This document shows positions 14,796 through 23,924 of a DNA stretch of 64,000 bases, piece by piece (position 1 is the first letter of the stretch; every line of letters starts with the position of its first letter). The position numbers were made by a program, and so were the translations under genes. This DNA comes from CAYUQT01 sp964596165. Its GTDB lineage: Bacteria > Planctomycetota > Phycisphaerae > UBA1845 > JAFGLZ01. The stretch is taken from the NCBI GenBank assembly GCA_964596165.1, contig CAZQTW010000016.1, positions 32,214-96,213 on the forward strand, written 5' to 3'. The notes beneath the pieces were generated by a model, which searched no databases, was not told where the DNA came from, and saw nothing but the letters and a program-made list of their open reading frames with translations.

Positions 14796-16166
14796 CTACA
14801 CCTTGTCCGGTTCCGGGTGCGTCCATGGGGCGCGATAGGGACGGCGAAGGAGGCGGTTGGCCTCGTCGTCGCCGGGCACCAGCCCCTGGGCCGGATCGTA
14901 GGCGAGCGTGCGGCCCAGCTTCATGGACAGGTTGGCCAGGATGCACGAGATGCTTGAAATGCAGCCCTGTTCGATGTCGGCCACGGGGCGGCCTCTCGAT
15001 GCGACATTTCGCAGGAAGTCCTTCATGTGCCAACGAATCGCCGAGGCGCAGTGTTGTTCGAGGCCCTTCTCGTCCTTATCCTCGGGGTACTTGTCGTGTT
15101 CGATGAGCGCCGTGCCCGAGGCGGCCGGCTCTCTCTTGCCCTGAGGGTAGTAGTCGTACTTGAAGACGCTGGCCTTCAACGTGCCCTTGTCGCCGTGGAA
15201 CGTGGCGCTCCAGGGATACTCGGGATCGACGCCGTCGCCCCAGGTGCGGTGATTCCACACCACGTGTAGGTCGCCATAGTCGAAGATGGCCGTCTGGGTG
15301 TCCGGGGTGTTCGCCTTGCCGGCCTTGTCGACCAGGATGCCGCCGGTCGAGGTGATCCGCTTGGGCCAGCCGAGGTCCATCATCCAGCGGACCATGTCGA
15401 ACATGTGGATGCACATGTCGCCCATGATGCCGTTGCCGTACTCCATGAACGCCCGCCAGCCCCGGGGATGCGTCCACTCGCAGTAAGGCCGCATGGGGGC
15501 CGGACCGGTCCACATCTCGTAGTCGAGGGTGTCGGGCGGGGGTACGTCCGGCGGGTTGCCGCGGGCGCGCATGTGCCAGTAACAGCATATGTCGACGTGC
15601 CGGATGGCCCCCAGTTTGCCCTCGCGGATGATGCGATCGCGAGCCTCGATGAGGTGGGGGGTGCTGCGCCGCTGCGTGCCGACCTGAACGACGCGGCCAT
15701 ACTTGCGGGCGGCGGCGAGCATCGCCCGGCTTTCGACCACGTCCACGCTGGTCGGCTTCTGCACGTAGACGTCGGCGCCGGCCCTGACCGCCTCGATCAT
15801 GGGGAGGGCGTGCCAGTGGTCGGGCGTGGCGATGAGGACGATGTCCAGATCCTTTTCCGCGAGCATCTTTCGATAGTCGGTGTAGGTTCGGGGCCTCTTC
15901 TTCGAGACGTGGCGGGTGGCGGCGATGTCGGCGGCCTCGGCCAACATCCGCTTATCCACGTCGCAGATGGAGACGATCTCGACGGGGGCCACCTGGACCA
16001 ATCGCCAGAGATCGCACTTGCCGTACCAGCCGCTGCCGATCAGACCGACACGCTTCTTCATGTCGGCCGTTTCATCGGCGAAACCCGCGCGGCCGGACAA
16101 TACCAGCCCGCCCGCACCCCAAGCACCCATTCGGAGAAACGTTCGGCGATTCATGTGTGTATTCAT
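14796..16166 (-). CDS. Tat-exported Gfo/Idh/MocA-family oxidoreductase
   Basis: About 456 aa from the ATG at 16166 (a second ATG at 16154). Tat signal NRRTFLRMGAWGAGGLVLSG. Rossmann motif VGLIGSGWYGK, ICDVDKRML, ATPDHWHALPMIEAV and YVQKPTSVDVVES, where the usual CEKP is VQKP. The C-terminal alpha/beta domain includes GIMGDMCIHMFDMVRWMMDLG. Relatives are glucose-fructose-oxidoreductase-like NAD(P)-dependent dehydrogenases; exported members probably carry a tightly held cofactor. It is convergent with the isomerase-like gene upstream. Confidence 0.88.
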   Translation of the reverse strand: MNTHMNRRTFLRMGAWGAGGLVLSGRAGFADETADMKKRVGLIGSGWYGKCDLWRLVQVAPVEIVSICDVDKRMLAEAADIAATRHVSKKRPRTYTDYRKMLAEKDLDIVLIATPDHWHALPMIEAVRAGADVYVQKPTSVDVVESRAMLAAARKYGRVVQVGTQRRSTPHLIEARDRIIREGKLGAIRHVDICCYWHMRARGNPPDVPPPDTLDYEMWTGPAPMRPYCEWTHPRGWRAFMEYGNGIMGDMCIHMFDMVRWMMDLGWPKRITSTGGILVDKAGKANTPDTQTAIFDYGDLHVVWNHRTWGDGVDPEYPWSATFHGDKGTLKASVFKYDYYPQGKREPAASGTALIEHDKYPEDKDEKGLEQHCASAIRWHMKDFLRNVASRGRPVADIEQGCISSISCILANLSMKLGRTLAYDPAQGLVPGDDEANRLLRRPYRAPWTHPEPDKV

Positions 16167-16297
16167 ACCTGTGCCTATACACGCAAAACCGACCGTCTTC
16201 AACCCGGAAAGGTGATCCGCCAAGGGGCAAGTTTCCCCTGCCCGCGCAAACGCGGAGCCTGTCGTCCGCCCTCCGCTTGCACACGCCACCTGCGCTG

Positions 16298-17395
16298 CTA
16301 CGTGACAATGAGCGAAGCGAGGATCGTCACGAGCAGATCCATGGTCATGGACACCCCGCGCTGGGCGTAGATCTGAAGCATCACCGGCTCGGTGATCTTC
16401 TGAAGGCGCTCGGAGGTCAGATGAGTGAGCAACAGGCCCACCAGGTCGACGGACGCCGTTCGGTACGGCAGCGGATCCTGATAGCTGTCGACGTGGCCAT
16501 CATAGTATCCGATGTTGCCGCGCTTGGAGGGCAGGGTCTCCGTCAAGTTGAGGGCATTGCTCTCATTGCCGTGATAGGAGCCGAACATGTCGAACAAGAG
16601 GGTGTGGATCGACTCGGCGGCCATCCACGCCCCTTCCAGGTTGTTGCGACCGCCGTCGTTGTAGTTCCCGGCGCAGTGGAAGTCCCACTGTTCATCGATC
16701 ATCATGTACATGCCGGCGGGCGCGTAGATCGCACTGAGTCGCATGATGGGGCCCGGCCAAAGCGGACCGCCGGCGTCGGGGTCCTTGAGCAGATCCACGT
16801 TGCTCAGGAGTTTGCGGCCCAGGAGCCCTCTGGAGTAGTTGAAGACGTTCTGCGACTTCCTCGAACCGTTGTGCCCGCCCGTCCCGACGGGGGTGCGTTC
16901 AAACTCGGGGCATCGGTAGAGGTTGGCGAATCGTGTATAGGGGAACAGCGTTCCGTTCTGCACCTTGGCCTCGCTCGGCGTGCCAATGTATTGGTCCCAA
17001 TCCGACTCGAGCCAGAGCTTCTTCACCCCCGGATACCGTGGGTCGGGGTCATGTCCGGCCAGGTTTGGAATGAGCCATTGTTCGAAATCGGCGAAGTACA
17101 GTTCGCTGTTCTGACCCGCCGGGCCGAGGTTGGGGTAAGCGGCCTCCACGCCGCACGCCCTGAACCCGACGCCGATGAACGGCGGCACGTCATCGAAATC
17201 GCCTGCGTAGATCAGCATGGCCTTGGTTAGTTGGCTGAGCCGGGAGGCGCAGAGGGTCGAGCGGGCCTGCGCACGGGCCTTGCTCAGCGACGGCAAGAGG
17301 ATCGAGATCAGCAAGGCGATGATCGCGACGACAACCAACAGTTCGATGAGGGTAAATCCGAGTCCCCTGCCGCATCTGCCGCGCGTCGGCCTCAT
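16298..17395 (-). CDS. Prepilin-like protein (type II secretion/pseudopilin N-terminus)
   Basis: 365 aa; GGAGG lies upstream of the ATG at 17395. A basic leader ending in G is followed by FTLIELLVVVAIIALLIS, the cleavage, methylation and assembly motif of type IV prepilins, then ILLPSLSKARAQAR. Cleavage is expected between G and F. The body is the planctomycete-type globular domain with YRCPEF and a C-terminal YYDGHVDSY motif. It lies alone, divergent from a TetR gene, with an operator-like dyad 56-71 bp upstream of its start. A paralogue is at 54757-55728. Its role (pseudopilus, surface fibre or minor pilin) is unknown. Confidence 0.85.
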   Translation of the reverse strand: MRPTRGRCGRGLGFTLIELLVVVAIIALLISILLPSLSKARAQARSTLCASRLSQLTKAMLIYAGDFDDVPPFIGVGFRACGVEAAYPNLGPAGQNSELYFADFEQWLIPNLAGHDPDPRYPGVKKLWLESDWDQYIGTPSEAKVQNGTLFPYTRFANLYRCPEFERTPVGTGGHNGSRKSQNVFNYSRGLLGRKLLSNVDLLKDPDAGGPLWPGPIMRLSAIYAPAGMYMMIDEQWDFHCAGNYNDGGRNNLEGAWMAAESIHTLLFDMFGSYHGNESNALNLTETLPSKRGNIGYYDGHVDSYQDPLPYRTASVDLVGLLLTHLTSERLQKITEPVMLQIYAQRGVSMTMDLLVTILASLIVT

Positions 17396-17450
17396 GATCG
17401 CCTCCTTCTGCGAGGGTCCACCGTGGCCTGTGGCCATCATATGTCATATG

Positions 17451-17466
17451 TGTACCGATTGGTACA
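17451..17466. promoter_or_regulatory. TetR-type operator candidate
   Basis: TGTACCGATTGGTACA is a perfect 6-bp inverted repeat with a 4-bp centre, between the prepilin-like gene (start 17395) and the TetR gene (start 17676). A further half-site ATGGTACA follows at 17473-17480. The position suits repression of the prepilin-like gene and autoregulation. Confidence 0.65.
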
Positions 17467-17675
17467 GACTTAATGGTACAAGCCCGTTCGTCCCCCGTCA
17501 AGGGGGCACGGGAATAATCCTCCTTGCCGCAAATGGCACGGGGGGTGGACGGTCCTCCGCCCAGGAGGCTGTCGAATCGCGGCCGGCCCGCGAGCCCCCC
17601 ATGCAGCGTTCCAGGTTTCGCCACGCTATAATCCGCACCATCCGGTCGCTTCGGTGGAAGTCGAGGAGCAGACGC

Positions 17676-18323
17676 ATGCCCATATCCAGGTTTGACAGGA
17701 TCGACCCCCAAATGCGCGCGGCGATCCTGGAGGCAGCCCGAGCCGAATTCGCCGAACACGGGTATGAGAGTTCGTCCTACAACCGCATCATCGCCAATTC
17801 CCGATTGAGCAAGAGTTCCTTCTACTACTACTTTCACGGCAAGGAGGATCTCTACGTGACGGTCGTCAAGGACGCGATCGCGCGGTTTGCGGAGGCAGTC
17901 GGAGAGCCTAGAGAAGTGAACACCGCCAAAGCGTTCTGGAGCGAGTGCGCGCGATTGTTTCGTCTCTTCTATCATGCCGGACTGAAGAACCCGCTGCTGA
18001 TCGGCGTCCTCAGGAGCGTCCTGGAACTGAAACCCGGCCAGATGGCCGAAGACCTGATGGCGCAGATCACCCTGAAGGACGTGCGGTGGTATGAAGGGAT
18101 TATTCAGCGAGGTCAGGCCCTCGGTGCCGTGCGGACCGATGCGCCGCTCGACCTGATCATCGAGGTCTATCTGGCGGTGCTGGTGGCAAGGGTGAAGTGG
18201 AGCATGAAGCAGTTGCTCGACGGTGCGCCGCTCGACATCGAGGAAGATGTGGCCGACATCATCGACCTCCTCCGACGGATGGCGGCGCCGGCAAAGGCGA
18301 AAAAGAAGAAGGCACGAAAATAG
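17676..18323 (+). CDS. TetR/AcrR-family transcriptional regulator
   Basis: 215 aa from the ATG at 17676 (GAGGAG 7 nt upstream); the frame stays open further upstream but homology starts here. The N-terminal helix-turn-helix is clear: MRAAILEAARAEFAEHGYES, NRIIANSRLSKSSFYYYFHG, KEDLYVTVV (about 13-65). The ligand-binding helical domain fills the rest, ending in a Lys-rich tail (AKAKKKKARK). It should bind the dyad at 17451-17466 and control the divergent prepilin-like gene and itself; the inducer is unknown. Confidence 0.9.
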   Translation: MPISRFDRIDPQMRAAILEAARAEFAEHGYESSSYNRIIANSRLSKSSFYYYFHGKEDLYVTVVKDAIARFAEAVGEPREVNTAKAFWSECARLFRLFYHAGLKNPLLIGVLRSVLELKPGQMAEDLMAQITLKDVRWYEGIIQRGQALGAVRTDAPLDLIIEVYLAVLVARVKWSMKQLLDGAPLDIEEDVADIIDLLRRMAAPAKAKKKKARK

Positions 18324-18487
18324 CTCGTATCAGATCTGCGGCTCCACGGTTGTAACCCGTCCAACGGCAAGACCATCCGGCTCATTCTCGGACGAGGTCG
18401 GTAGGCCTTTTCCGCGTTGCCAACAGCGAATGCGGACGGTAGAGTGTCGGCACATACACGCTGGCGACCCGTCAAGGAGTGACGCAC

Positions 18488-19216
18488 ATGAGCAGGAGGC
18501 GCCGCCGAAAAGCCCACCGTTCAAGACGTTCCTTTCGACACGGTTTTCAGACCGACTCGCGGCTCCGATCATTGGCCTCTACTGATTCCACACTGGAACT
18601 GGTGACCTACGAGCTTACCGACGAACCGATGGAGGACCGTCGTTATCCTCTTATTGGGCCGGAGGACGAAGCCCTCGTTGAAGAGATCTGTTCCCAACTG
18701 TGGGAGAAAGGCGCATCGTTCGTCGGGCCTCTGGAAGCACTCGTACAGAAGTACCCCGATATCCCGAGGCTATACAACTACTTGTCCGTGGCCTACAACG
18801 CCGCCGGCCTGACCGACAAGGTTAAGGACCTGATCCGTGAGACCTATCGCCGATTCCCCGACTACCTGTTTGGTATCACCAACTACGGGCATCTGTGCAT
18901 TTCGGAAGGACATCCCGAGGAGGTCGCCCGGATTCTCAACGGCAAGTTCTCGATCCACAGCCTCTATCCCGATCGAAGGCGCTATCACATGAGCGAAATG
19001 GCGGCCTTCGTGACACTAATGGCCCACTACTTCATAGCCATTCATGATTATGACATGGCGCTGACTCACCTGGACATGCTTCGCAGACTGCCTTCACATT
19101 CCCCATCGGTGCGCCAGATGCAGGCTGCTTGGACCGGCGGCGAAAAGGGTCTATTGATCGACGGGCTGCTTGCGTTGCGCCGGTTGGGAATCGGCGGTAA
19201 GAGGGCAAGACGGTAG
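18488..19216 (+). CDS. Hypothetical protein with helical-repeat (TPR-like) character
   Basis: 242 aa, ATG with AAGGAG about 9 nt upstream. The N-terminus is very basic (SRRRRRKAHRSRRSFRH), then comes a charged middle and a helical region (about 75-220) with TPR-like spacing: LYNYLSVAYNAAGLTDKV, GITNYGHLCISEGH, HYFIAIHDYDMALTHLDML. No signal peptide, so probably cytoplasmic. I do not recognise a named family. It stands alone between a TetR gene and a sugar-epimerase-like gene. Confidence 0.6.
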   Translation: MSRRRRRKAHRSRRSFRHGFQTDSRLRSLASTDSTLELVTYELTDEPMEDRRYPLIGPEDEALVEEICSQLWEKGASFVGPLEALVQKYPDIPRLYNYLSVAYNAAGLTDKVKDLIRETYRRFPDYLFGITNYGHLCISEGHPEEVARILNGKFSIHSLYPDRRRYHMSEMAAFVTLMAHYFIAIHDYDMALTHLDMLRRLPSHSPSVRQMQAAWTGGEKGLLIDGLLALRRLGIGGKRARR

Positions 19217-19413
19217 GTGTTCCGCATCCGCGTCGCCCATGGGGCCTGCTTGAAGTCCCGTATCACCGTCGCAGCCCTATCACCGATTGACAACGGCACG
19301 CCTCGCAACCAAGATCAGGAGTACAGGGTCCCCGGGCTTCAAGGAAACACCATCAGCAAGTGGGCGGGCGGATCCCCGCCGATCACCGCGCCGATCGTTG
19401 AGGAGACTCGAAC

Positions 19414-20391
19414 ATGTATCCCAGACAGACGACCCCATCCGATGGCGGACCATCCGAAACGATCCGAACCGACGACCACCGCGCCGAGTTGCCTACGAGG
19501 CGTCATTTCTGCCGAACGGCCGCGGCGGGGCTCGCCGCGACGTGCTCTCGCGCGATACCGACGCCGGCCGCCGAGGGTAAATCACGACAGGTCATCGTCG
19601 GGGCCCATCCGTGGGTGTACGCCGCGACGCAGCCGAAATACGACATCACGCCGATCCTGGATTCGATCTTCGCCGACATGGCCTACGCCGGCGTCGACGG
19701 GATCGAGCTGATGCACACCGCGTTGTATCCGGACGATGCGGTCCAACGCATCGCCGGCCTCTCGAAGAAGCATCGCTTGCCGGTGATCGGCACGTCGTTC
19801 GGCGGTGACATGTGGAATCGTGCCAAGCACACCGAGGTGCTTGCCGATGCCGACCGGGTCATCGGACGTTTGGCGAAGCTGGGCGGAAAGACGCTCGGCG
19901 TGTCCGTGGGGGCTCCGCCGCAGAAAAAGACCGACGAGCAGCTCGACGCGCAAGCCGAGCTGTTGCGAAAGATCATGACGCTGTGCACTGCCTACGGGGT
20001 CGTGCTGAACCTGCACAACCACACCTACGAGGTGAAAGATAACCTGCATGACCTCAAGGGCACGCTCGCCCGCATCCCCGATGTGAAACTTGGCCCCGAC
20101 CTGAACTGGCTGGTTCGCGGCGGCGTCGACCCGGTCGCCTTCATCCGCGAATACCGCGACAAGATCGTCTTCCTCCACTTGCGGGACCAGAAGGCCGACG
20201 GCACGTGGTCCGAGGCGATGGGCGAAGGCGCGATGGACTACGTCGGCATTGCCGCCGCGCTCAAGGAGATCCCGTTCTCAGGCCACGCGGTAATCGAACT
20301 GGCCCACGAATCGGGCTTCAAGCCGACCCGTCCCTTGCGAGAGAGCCTGAAGATGAGTCGCGAGTTCGTACGGCGAGTCCTGGGCTACTGA
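19414..20391 (+). CDS. Exported sugar phosphate isomerase/epimerase-like TIM-barrel protein
   Basis: 325 aa, GGAG before ATG 19414. The N-terminal twin-arginine-like leader has TRRHFCRTAAAGLAATC. The AP-endonuclease-2/xylose-isomerase-like barrel follows: AYAGVDGIELMHTALYPD, VIGTSFGGDMWN, LNLHNHTYEV, LGPDLNWLVRGGVDP, VFLHLRDQ and HAVIELAHESGF, giving the His/Glu/Asp metal ligands at strand ends. It acts on a sugar or inositol-like ring outside the cytoplasm, perhaps with the oxidoreductase encoded 97 bp downstream. Confidence 0.85.
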   Translation: MYPRQTTPSDGGPSETIRTDDHRAELPTRRHFCRTAAAGLAATCSRAIPTPAAEGKSRQVIVGAHPWVYAATQPKYDITPILDSIFADMAYAGVDGIELMHTALYPDDAVQRIAGLSKKHRLPVIGTSFGGDMWNRAKHTEVLADADRVIGRLAKLGGKTLGVSVGAPPQKKTDEQLDAQAELLRKIMTLCTAYGVVLNLHNHTYEVKDNLHDLKGTLARIPDVKLGPDLNWLVRGGVDPVAFIREYRDKIVFLHLRDQKADGTWSEAMGEGAMDYVGIAAALKEIPFSGHAVIELAHESGFKPTRPLRESLKMSREFVRRVLGY

Positions 20392-20488
20392 GTGGGGTAG
20401 GACGCGGCAGACCTGCCGAACGAAACCTCATGGTTTTTCGATCACGGTGGAACACGCATCACACGGGGTACCATGCGGGAGGCAACAC

Positions 20489-21472
20489 ATGAGCGACAAG
20501 ATCCGCTGCGGCGTACTGGGGCTTGGCCACGGACATGCCCTGGCCAAAGTGGAGCTGCTGCACAACTCCAAGGAGTGGGAACTGATCGGCGTGTGCGAAC
20601 CGGATGAGAAGGTCCGTTCGGAGTACGCTTCGGCGCCGCAGATGAAGGGCGTCAAGTGGCTGACCCGCGAGGAGCTCCTCGGCGATGCAACCGTCAAGAT
20701 GGTCGCCGTGGAGAGCAAGACGCCTCGCCTGCTCCAACTCGGCCGTGCGGCCGTCGAGGCGGGCAAGCACATCCATCTCGACAAGCCGGCCGGGGCCAAT
20801 CTGAATGAGTTCCGCGCGCTGCTCGACGCGGCAGCCAGTCGGAATCTGATCGTGCAGATGGGCTACATGTTTCGCTACAACGCCGGCTTCGATTTCATCC
20901 GCCGCGCGGTCGGCCAGGGCTGGCTCGGTCGGATCTTCTCGATCCAGGCCAGCATGTGCACGCAGGTGACGCCGCAGGCCCGCAGGGACCTCTCCTTTCA
21001 CTCCGGCGGCATCATGCTGGAACTCGGCGGGCACATGATCGACATGATCGTCCTGCTGATCGGCGGGCCGAAGACGGTGACATCCTTCCTGCGGCACGAC
21101 GGGGACGAAGACGACCGGCTGAACGACAACACGCTGGCGGTCCTCGAATACGACCGCGCGATGGTGGTCGTCGAAACGGCCGCGATGGAGACCGAGGCCT
21201 TCTCGCGTCGGCGATTCAAGATCAGCGGGACGCGCGGAACGATCATCCTGACGCCGCTGGAGCCGCCCGCACTCCAGCTATGCCTCCGTGAAAAGGTCGG
21301 GTGCCTGCCCAAGGGATGGCAGACGATGCCCGTCAACGACATCCCGCGCTACGTCCGCGACTTCGAGGAACTCCTACAGTGCATCCGCGAGGGCAGACCG
21401 CTGCCCTACACGAAAGAACACGATTTCGAAGTCCAGAAGACACTTCTGAGGGCGAGCGGCGAGGTGGTGTGA
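20489..21472 (+). CDS. Gfo/Idh/MocA-family oxidoreductase (cytoplasmic)
   Basis: 327 aa from ATG 20489, with GGGAGG 7 nt before it. There is no signal peptide. CGVLGLGHGHALAKVELL (Rossmann), CEPDEKV, HIHLDKPAGANLNEF (the EKP motif appears as DKP) and GGIMLELGGHMIDMIVLL are typical of the family. It would oxidise or reduce a sugar or cyclitol with NAD(P)H. It follows the epimerase-like gene in the same direction and probably shares its transcript. Confidence 0.88.
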   Translation: MSDKIRCGVLGLGHGHALAKVELLHNSKEWELIGVCEPDEKVRSEYASAPQMKGVKWLTREELLGDATVKMVAVESKTPRLLQLGRAAVEAGKHIHLDKPAGANLNEFRALLDAAASRNLIVQMGYMFRYNAGFDFIRRAVGQGWLGRIFSIQASMCTQVTPQARRDLSFHSGGIMLELGGHMIDMIVLLIGGPKTVTSFLRHDGDEDDRLNDNTLAVLEYDRAMVVVETAAMETEAFSRRRFKISGTRGTIILTPLEPPALQLCLREKVGCLPKGWQTMPVNDIPRYVRDFEELLQCIREGRPLPYTKEHDFEVQKTLLRASGEVV

Positions 21473-21741
21473 GGTCATCCGGCGGTCCGGATGACCCACG
21501 GTATCGGATGAGCCGTCGCACCGACGTCTTGCTGCTTCAGACGCTCTTCCGTCGACGAATCGCACGATTCGGAAGAGCTGCCCAAGGAAACCTGTGGCCG
21601 AGACAGAGGATCACACCCCTTGATCACACCCGCTCCTGCCGGTTTGCCGGGCGATTCTATTGACAGCAATATGTTGGTTTGACTATACAATCAGTTGGAA
21701 GAAGACGGCAAATCCTACAATGTGGGGGGGGGGAACCTGCA

Positions 21742-22959
21742 ATGACGACGAGGCTTCGGCGCGTTACCCAACGAGTCGGCGAGAACCTTGACCGCGTTCG
21801 GATTGGGGGGGTGCGCCTCGCCACATATGCCTGCTGCCTGGCTGTGCTTGCCGGTCCTGCCACGATTTCCCTGGCGGCGATCGGCGATTCGTTCTCATTC
21901 GTGGTCATCGCGGATCCGCACATCAGCGGCGGAGCGGATACCCTTTCGGCCCAACGGCTCCAGGCTTGCGTGGATTGGGTGAATCGGCACCGTCAGTCCG
22001 ACAAGATCGACTTGGTCTTCGTCGCCGGCGATATCGGCTTCATGGGCAACGGGGTAGGCGTGCAGACGGCCAAGACGATCCTCGACAACCTGGCCGTACC
22101 TTATGCCCCCATCATCGGCGACGACGACATCCTGACATCGGACGACGAGGTCTACTTCGCCAACACCTTCGAACCGATCTACCAGGCTCTGGCGGTGAAT
22201 CCGATGTTCACGAACTGGAGTCGGGCCCCAAGTTACGTCTGGGACCCTCAGGCCGGCATGTGGGCCTACTACCAAAACTTCTCCTTCGATTACCGGGGCG
22301 TTCACTTCGTTTGCCCGGATTGGTGCAACCGACAGACGATCGCGTGGCCGGGACACGATCCGATCCGCAAGGAAGACGCCGAGCTACACGACTTCGCGGA
22401 GGGGACGTGGCCATGGTTCACACAGGATTTGTTGAACTGCGCAAAGGAGAAGCTGGAGAACATCGTGATGGTTGCGCATCATCCGATGATGACGCTGGGC
22501 GGAGACATCGGGGAGGTCCTTGCCTCATACGGAGTGTTCGCTCCCGGGGAGTTCGATCGGCTTCGAACGTTTCTCAATGATCCGAGCGCAAACCTGCCGG
22601 AGCACGTCTGGGCGGCCTACGGAGGGCATCTGCACTCGCCGGGATTCTTGCCTGAGGATGCCGACCCCAATCGCATCCAATTCCAAATCCAAGACTATTG
22701 CTTCGACCCCAACGTCTACGATCCGAACGGCCCGATCCGTTTCCTGCCGCTGCCCGGGTACGACCTGTATGCCATCGACGACACGCATCTCGAGAAGTCC
22801 GCCGGCCCCGACGACCCCATCCGCCTGGAATTGATCACGGTCACTGAGGGGCAGGATCGTTTCAACTACGTCTCGACCACCATTGTGGTCCCGGAACCGT
22901 CCGCGATCGCCCTGTTGCTCGTGGCTCAATGCCTGCGACGCCGACAACAGAGAAGGTGA
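21742..22959 (+). CDS. Exported calcineurin-like metallophosphoesterase with PEP-CTERM tail
   Basis: 405 aa from ATG 21742. A signal peptide (LATYACCLAVLAGPATISLA) is followed by metallophosphoesterase motifs: VIADPHISGG (58-60 DPH), VFVAGDIGF (GD), IIGDDDI, VMVAHHPMM and YGGHLHSPGF. The third motif, normally GNHD, is GDDD (126-129), which would alter the metal site. The C-terminus VPEPSAIALLLVAQCLRRRQQRR-type tail (PEP, hydrophobic helix, basic end) is a PEP-CTERM sorting signal for exosortase. A G-run precedes the start. Substrate unknown. Confidence 0.82.
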   Translation: MTTRLRRVTQRVGENLDRVRIGGVRLATYACCLAVLAGPATISLAAIGDSFSFVVIADPHISGGADTLSAQRLQACVDWVNRHRQSDKIDLVFVAGDIGFMGNGVGVQTAKTILDNLAVPYAPIIGDDDILTSDDEVYFANTFEPIYQALAVNPMFTNWSRAPSYVWDPQAGMWAYYQNFSFDYRGVHFVCPDWCNRQTIAWPGHDPIRKEDAELHDFAEGTWPWFTQDLLNCAKEKLENIVMVAHHPMMTLGGDIGEVLASYGVFAPGEFDRLRTFLNDPSANLPEHVWAAYGGHLHSPGFLPEDADPNRIQFQIQDYCFDPNVYDPNGPIRFLPLPGYDLYAIDDTHLEKSAGPDDPIRLELITVTEGQDRFNYVSTTIVVPEPSAIALLLVAQCLRRRQQRR

Positions 22960-23130
22960 GTCTTGCCGCCTCGATTGTTGCCCTGGCGGGAATCCCCCTC
23001 GAGCGAAAGCACAATCGCGCCCGTCGGGGGACACGTTCTTCAGAAGCCCGGCGCAAGCCTTGGTACAAACCGCGGACGACCCAATGGCGCACATGACAGC
23101 CCGCCCGCGGAGTCCCACCTTCTCGCGTCC

Positions 23131-23672
23131 TCATCGCCACTCCGCACGCGATTCAAGGATCCTACCGGCGAACGGGCCGAAAAGTCCGTGACCCCACGCG
23201 AGCTTGGCGGACTTGAGGGCGGCGTTGGATTTTGACTCGATTCGCGTTTCTCCGAGCCATTTGCCGTCCTGGGACGTCCAGGGACAGGAGCAGACTCGTG
23301 TGTAGCGCGCATCGCCGACCGTGTGGGTGTGGTAGAAGAACAGGCGGCCTTGGGCGTAGTAGAAGTTGTGATAGCTTCCGTCGGCCGGCTTGGCCAACAC
23401 CGTCGTTCCCTCATATTCGGCGCCGTTGTCGAACGTCAGGATTCCCTTGCCTACACGCATCCGATGAGGTATAGGCCGGGCGTCGACTGCCCATGCCTGC
23501 TTCGTATCGTCCCAGAAGCGTAGCTGCCGGTCCTGACCTTCGGCGAAGCTGTAGAGCCGTCCGTCGAGAGTGAACATTCTTCGGTCTGCGCGAGCGCTGT
23601 TACCGAACACGTCGCCAGAAGCCAGACACTCAGGAGAACCAGCAATCCGGAACGTCTCTCATCATGCTTCAT
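23131..23672 (-). pseudogene. Exported protein gene broken by a frameshift
   Basis: A signal peptide from ATG 23672 (SGLLVLLSVWLLATCSVTALA) is followed, one frame over, by a ~145-residue domain (MFTLDGRLYSFAEGQDRQL ... FYYAQGRLFFYHTHTVGDA) that ends at 23131. The switch lies around 23560-23600, near ALAQTEE/RRMFTLDG. A one-base indel or sequencing error would explain it. I do not recognise the mature domain; it looks beta-rich, perhaps part of a propeller. Confidence 0.5.
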
Positions 23673-23720
23673 GGGTGTTGCGATCATTGGATTCACCTTT
23701 AACGTGCCTACCGTCTCGTC

Positions 23721-23924
23721 ATGAAGGATCTCGGCTCGCCCGCCCAACTGACTCTCACCCTCGGCGTAAAGACAAGTCACGGGCAGGTTCATAGTACAAA
23801 GGACATCAATGAATACCTACGGATCGCGAAGGCGGCGGGCATAGAAGGCGTGGCCATCTTCACGTGGACGGACCTGCAGCCCTATCTCGATCAGGTCGTG
23901 CGAGACGGCTACCTGCCGCGGTAA
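23721..23924 (+). pseudogene. C-terminal fragment of a glycoside-hydrolase-like barrel
   Basis: 67 codons whose second half, INEYLRIAKAAGIEGVAIF then TWTDLQPYLDQVVRDGYLPR, resembles the last strand and helix of TIM-barrel glycosidase-like proteins. There is no room for the rest of the barrel and no Shine-Dalgarno. Its end overlaps the 3' end of the sialidase-like gene by 16 bp. It is read as the remnant of a deleted gene. Confidence 0.35.

Noticed and set aside
17217..17675. Longer TetR start in the same open frame
   Set aside because: Upstream codons are antisense to the prepilin-like gene and contain its operator; homology and the GAGGAG site support ATG 17676.
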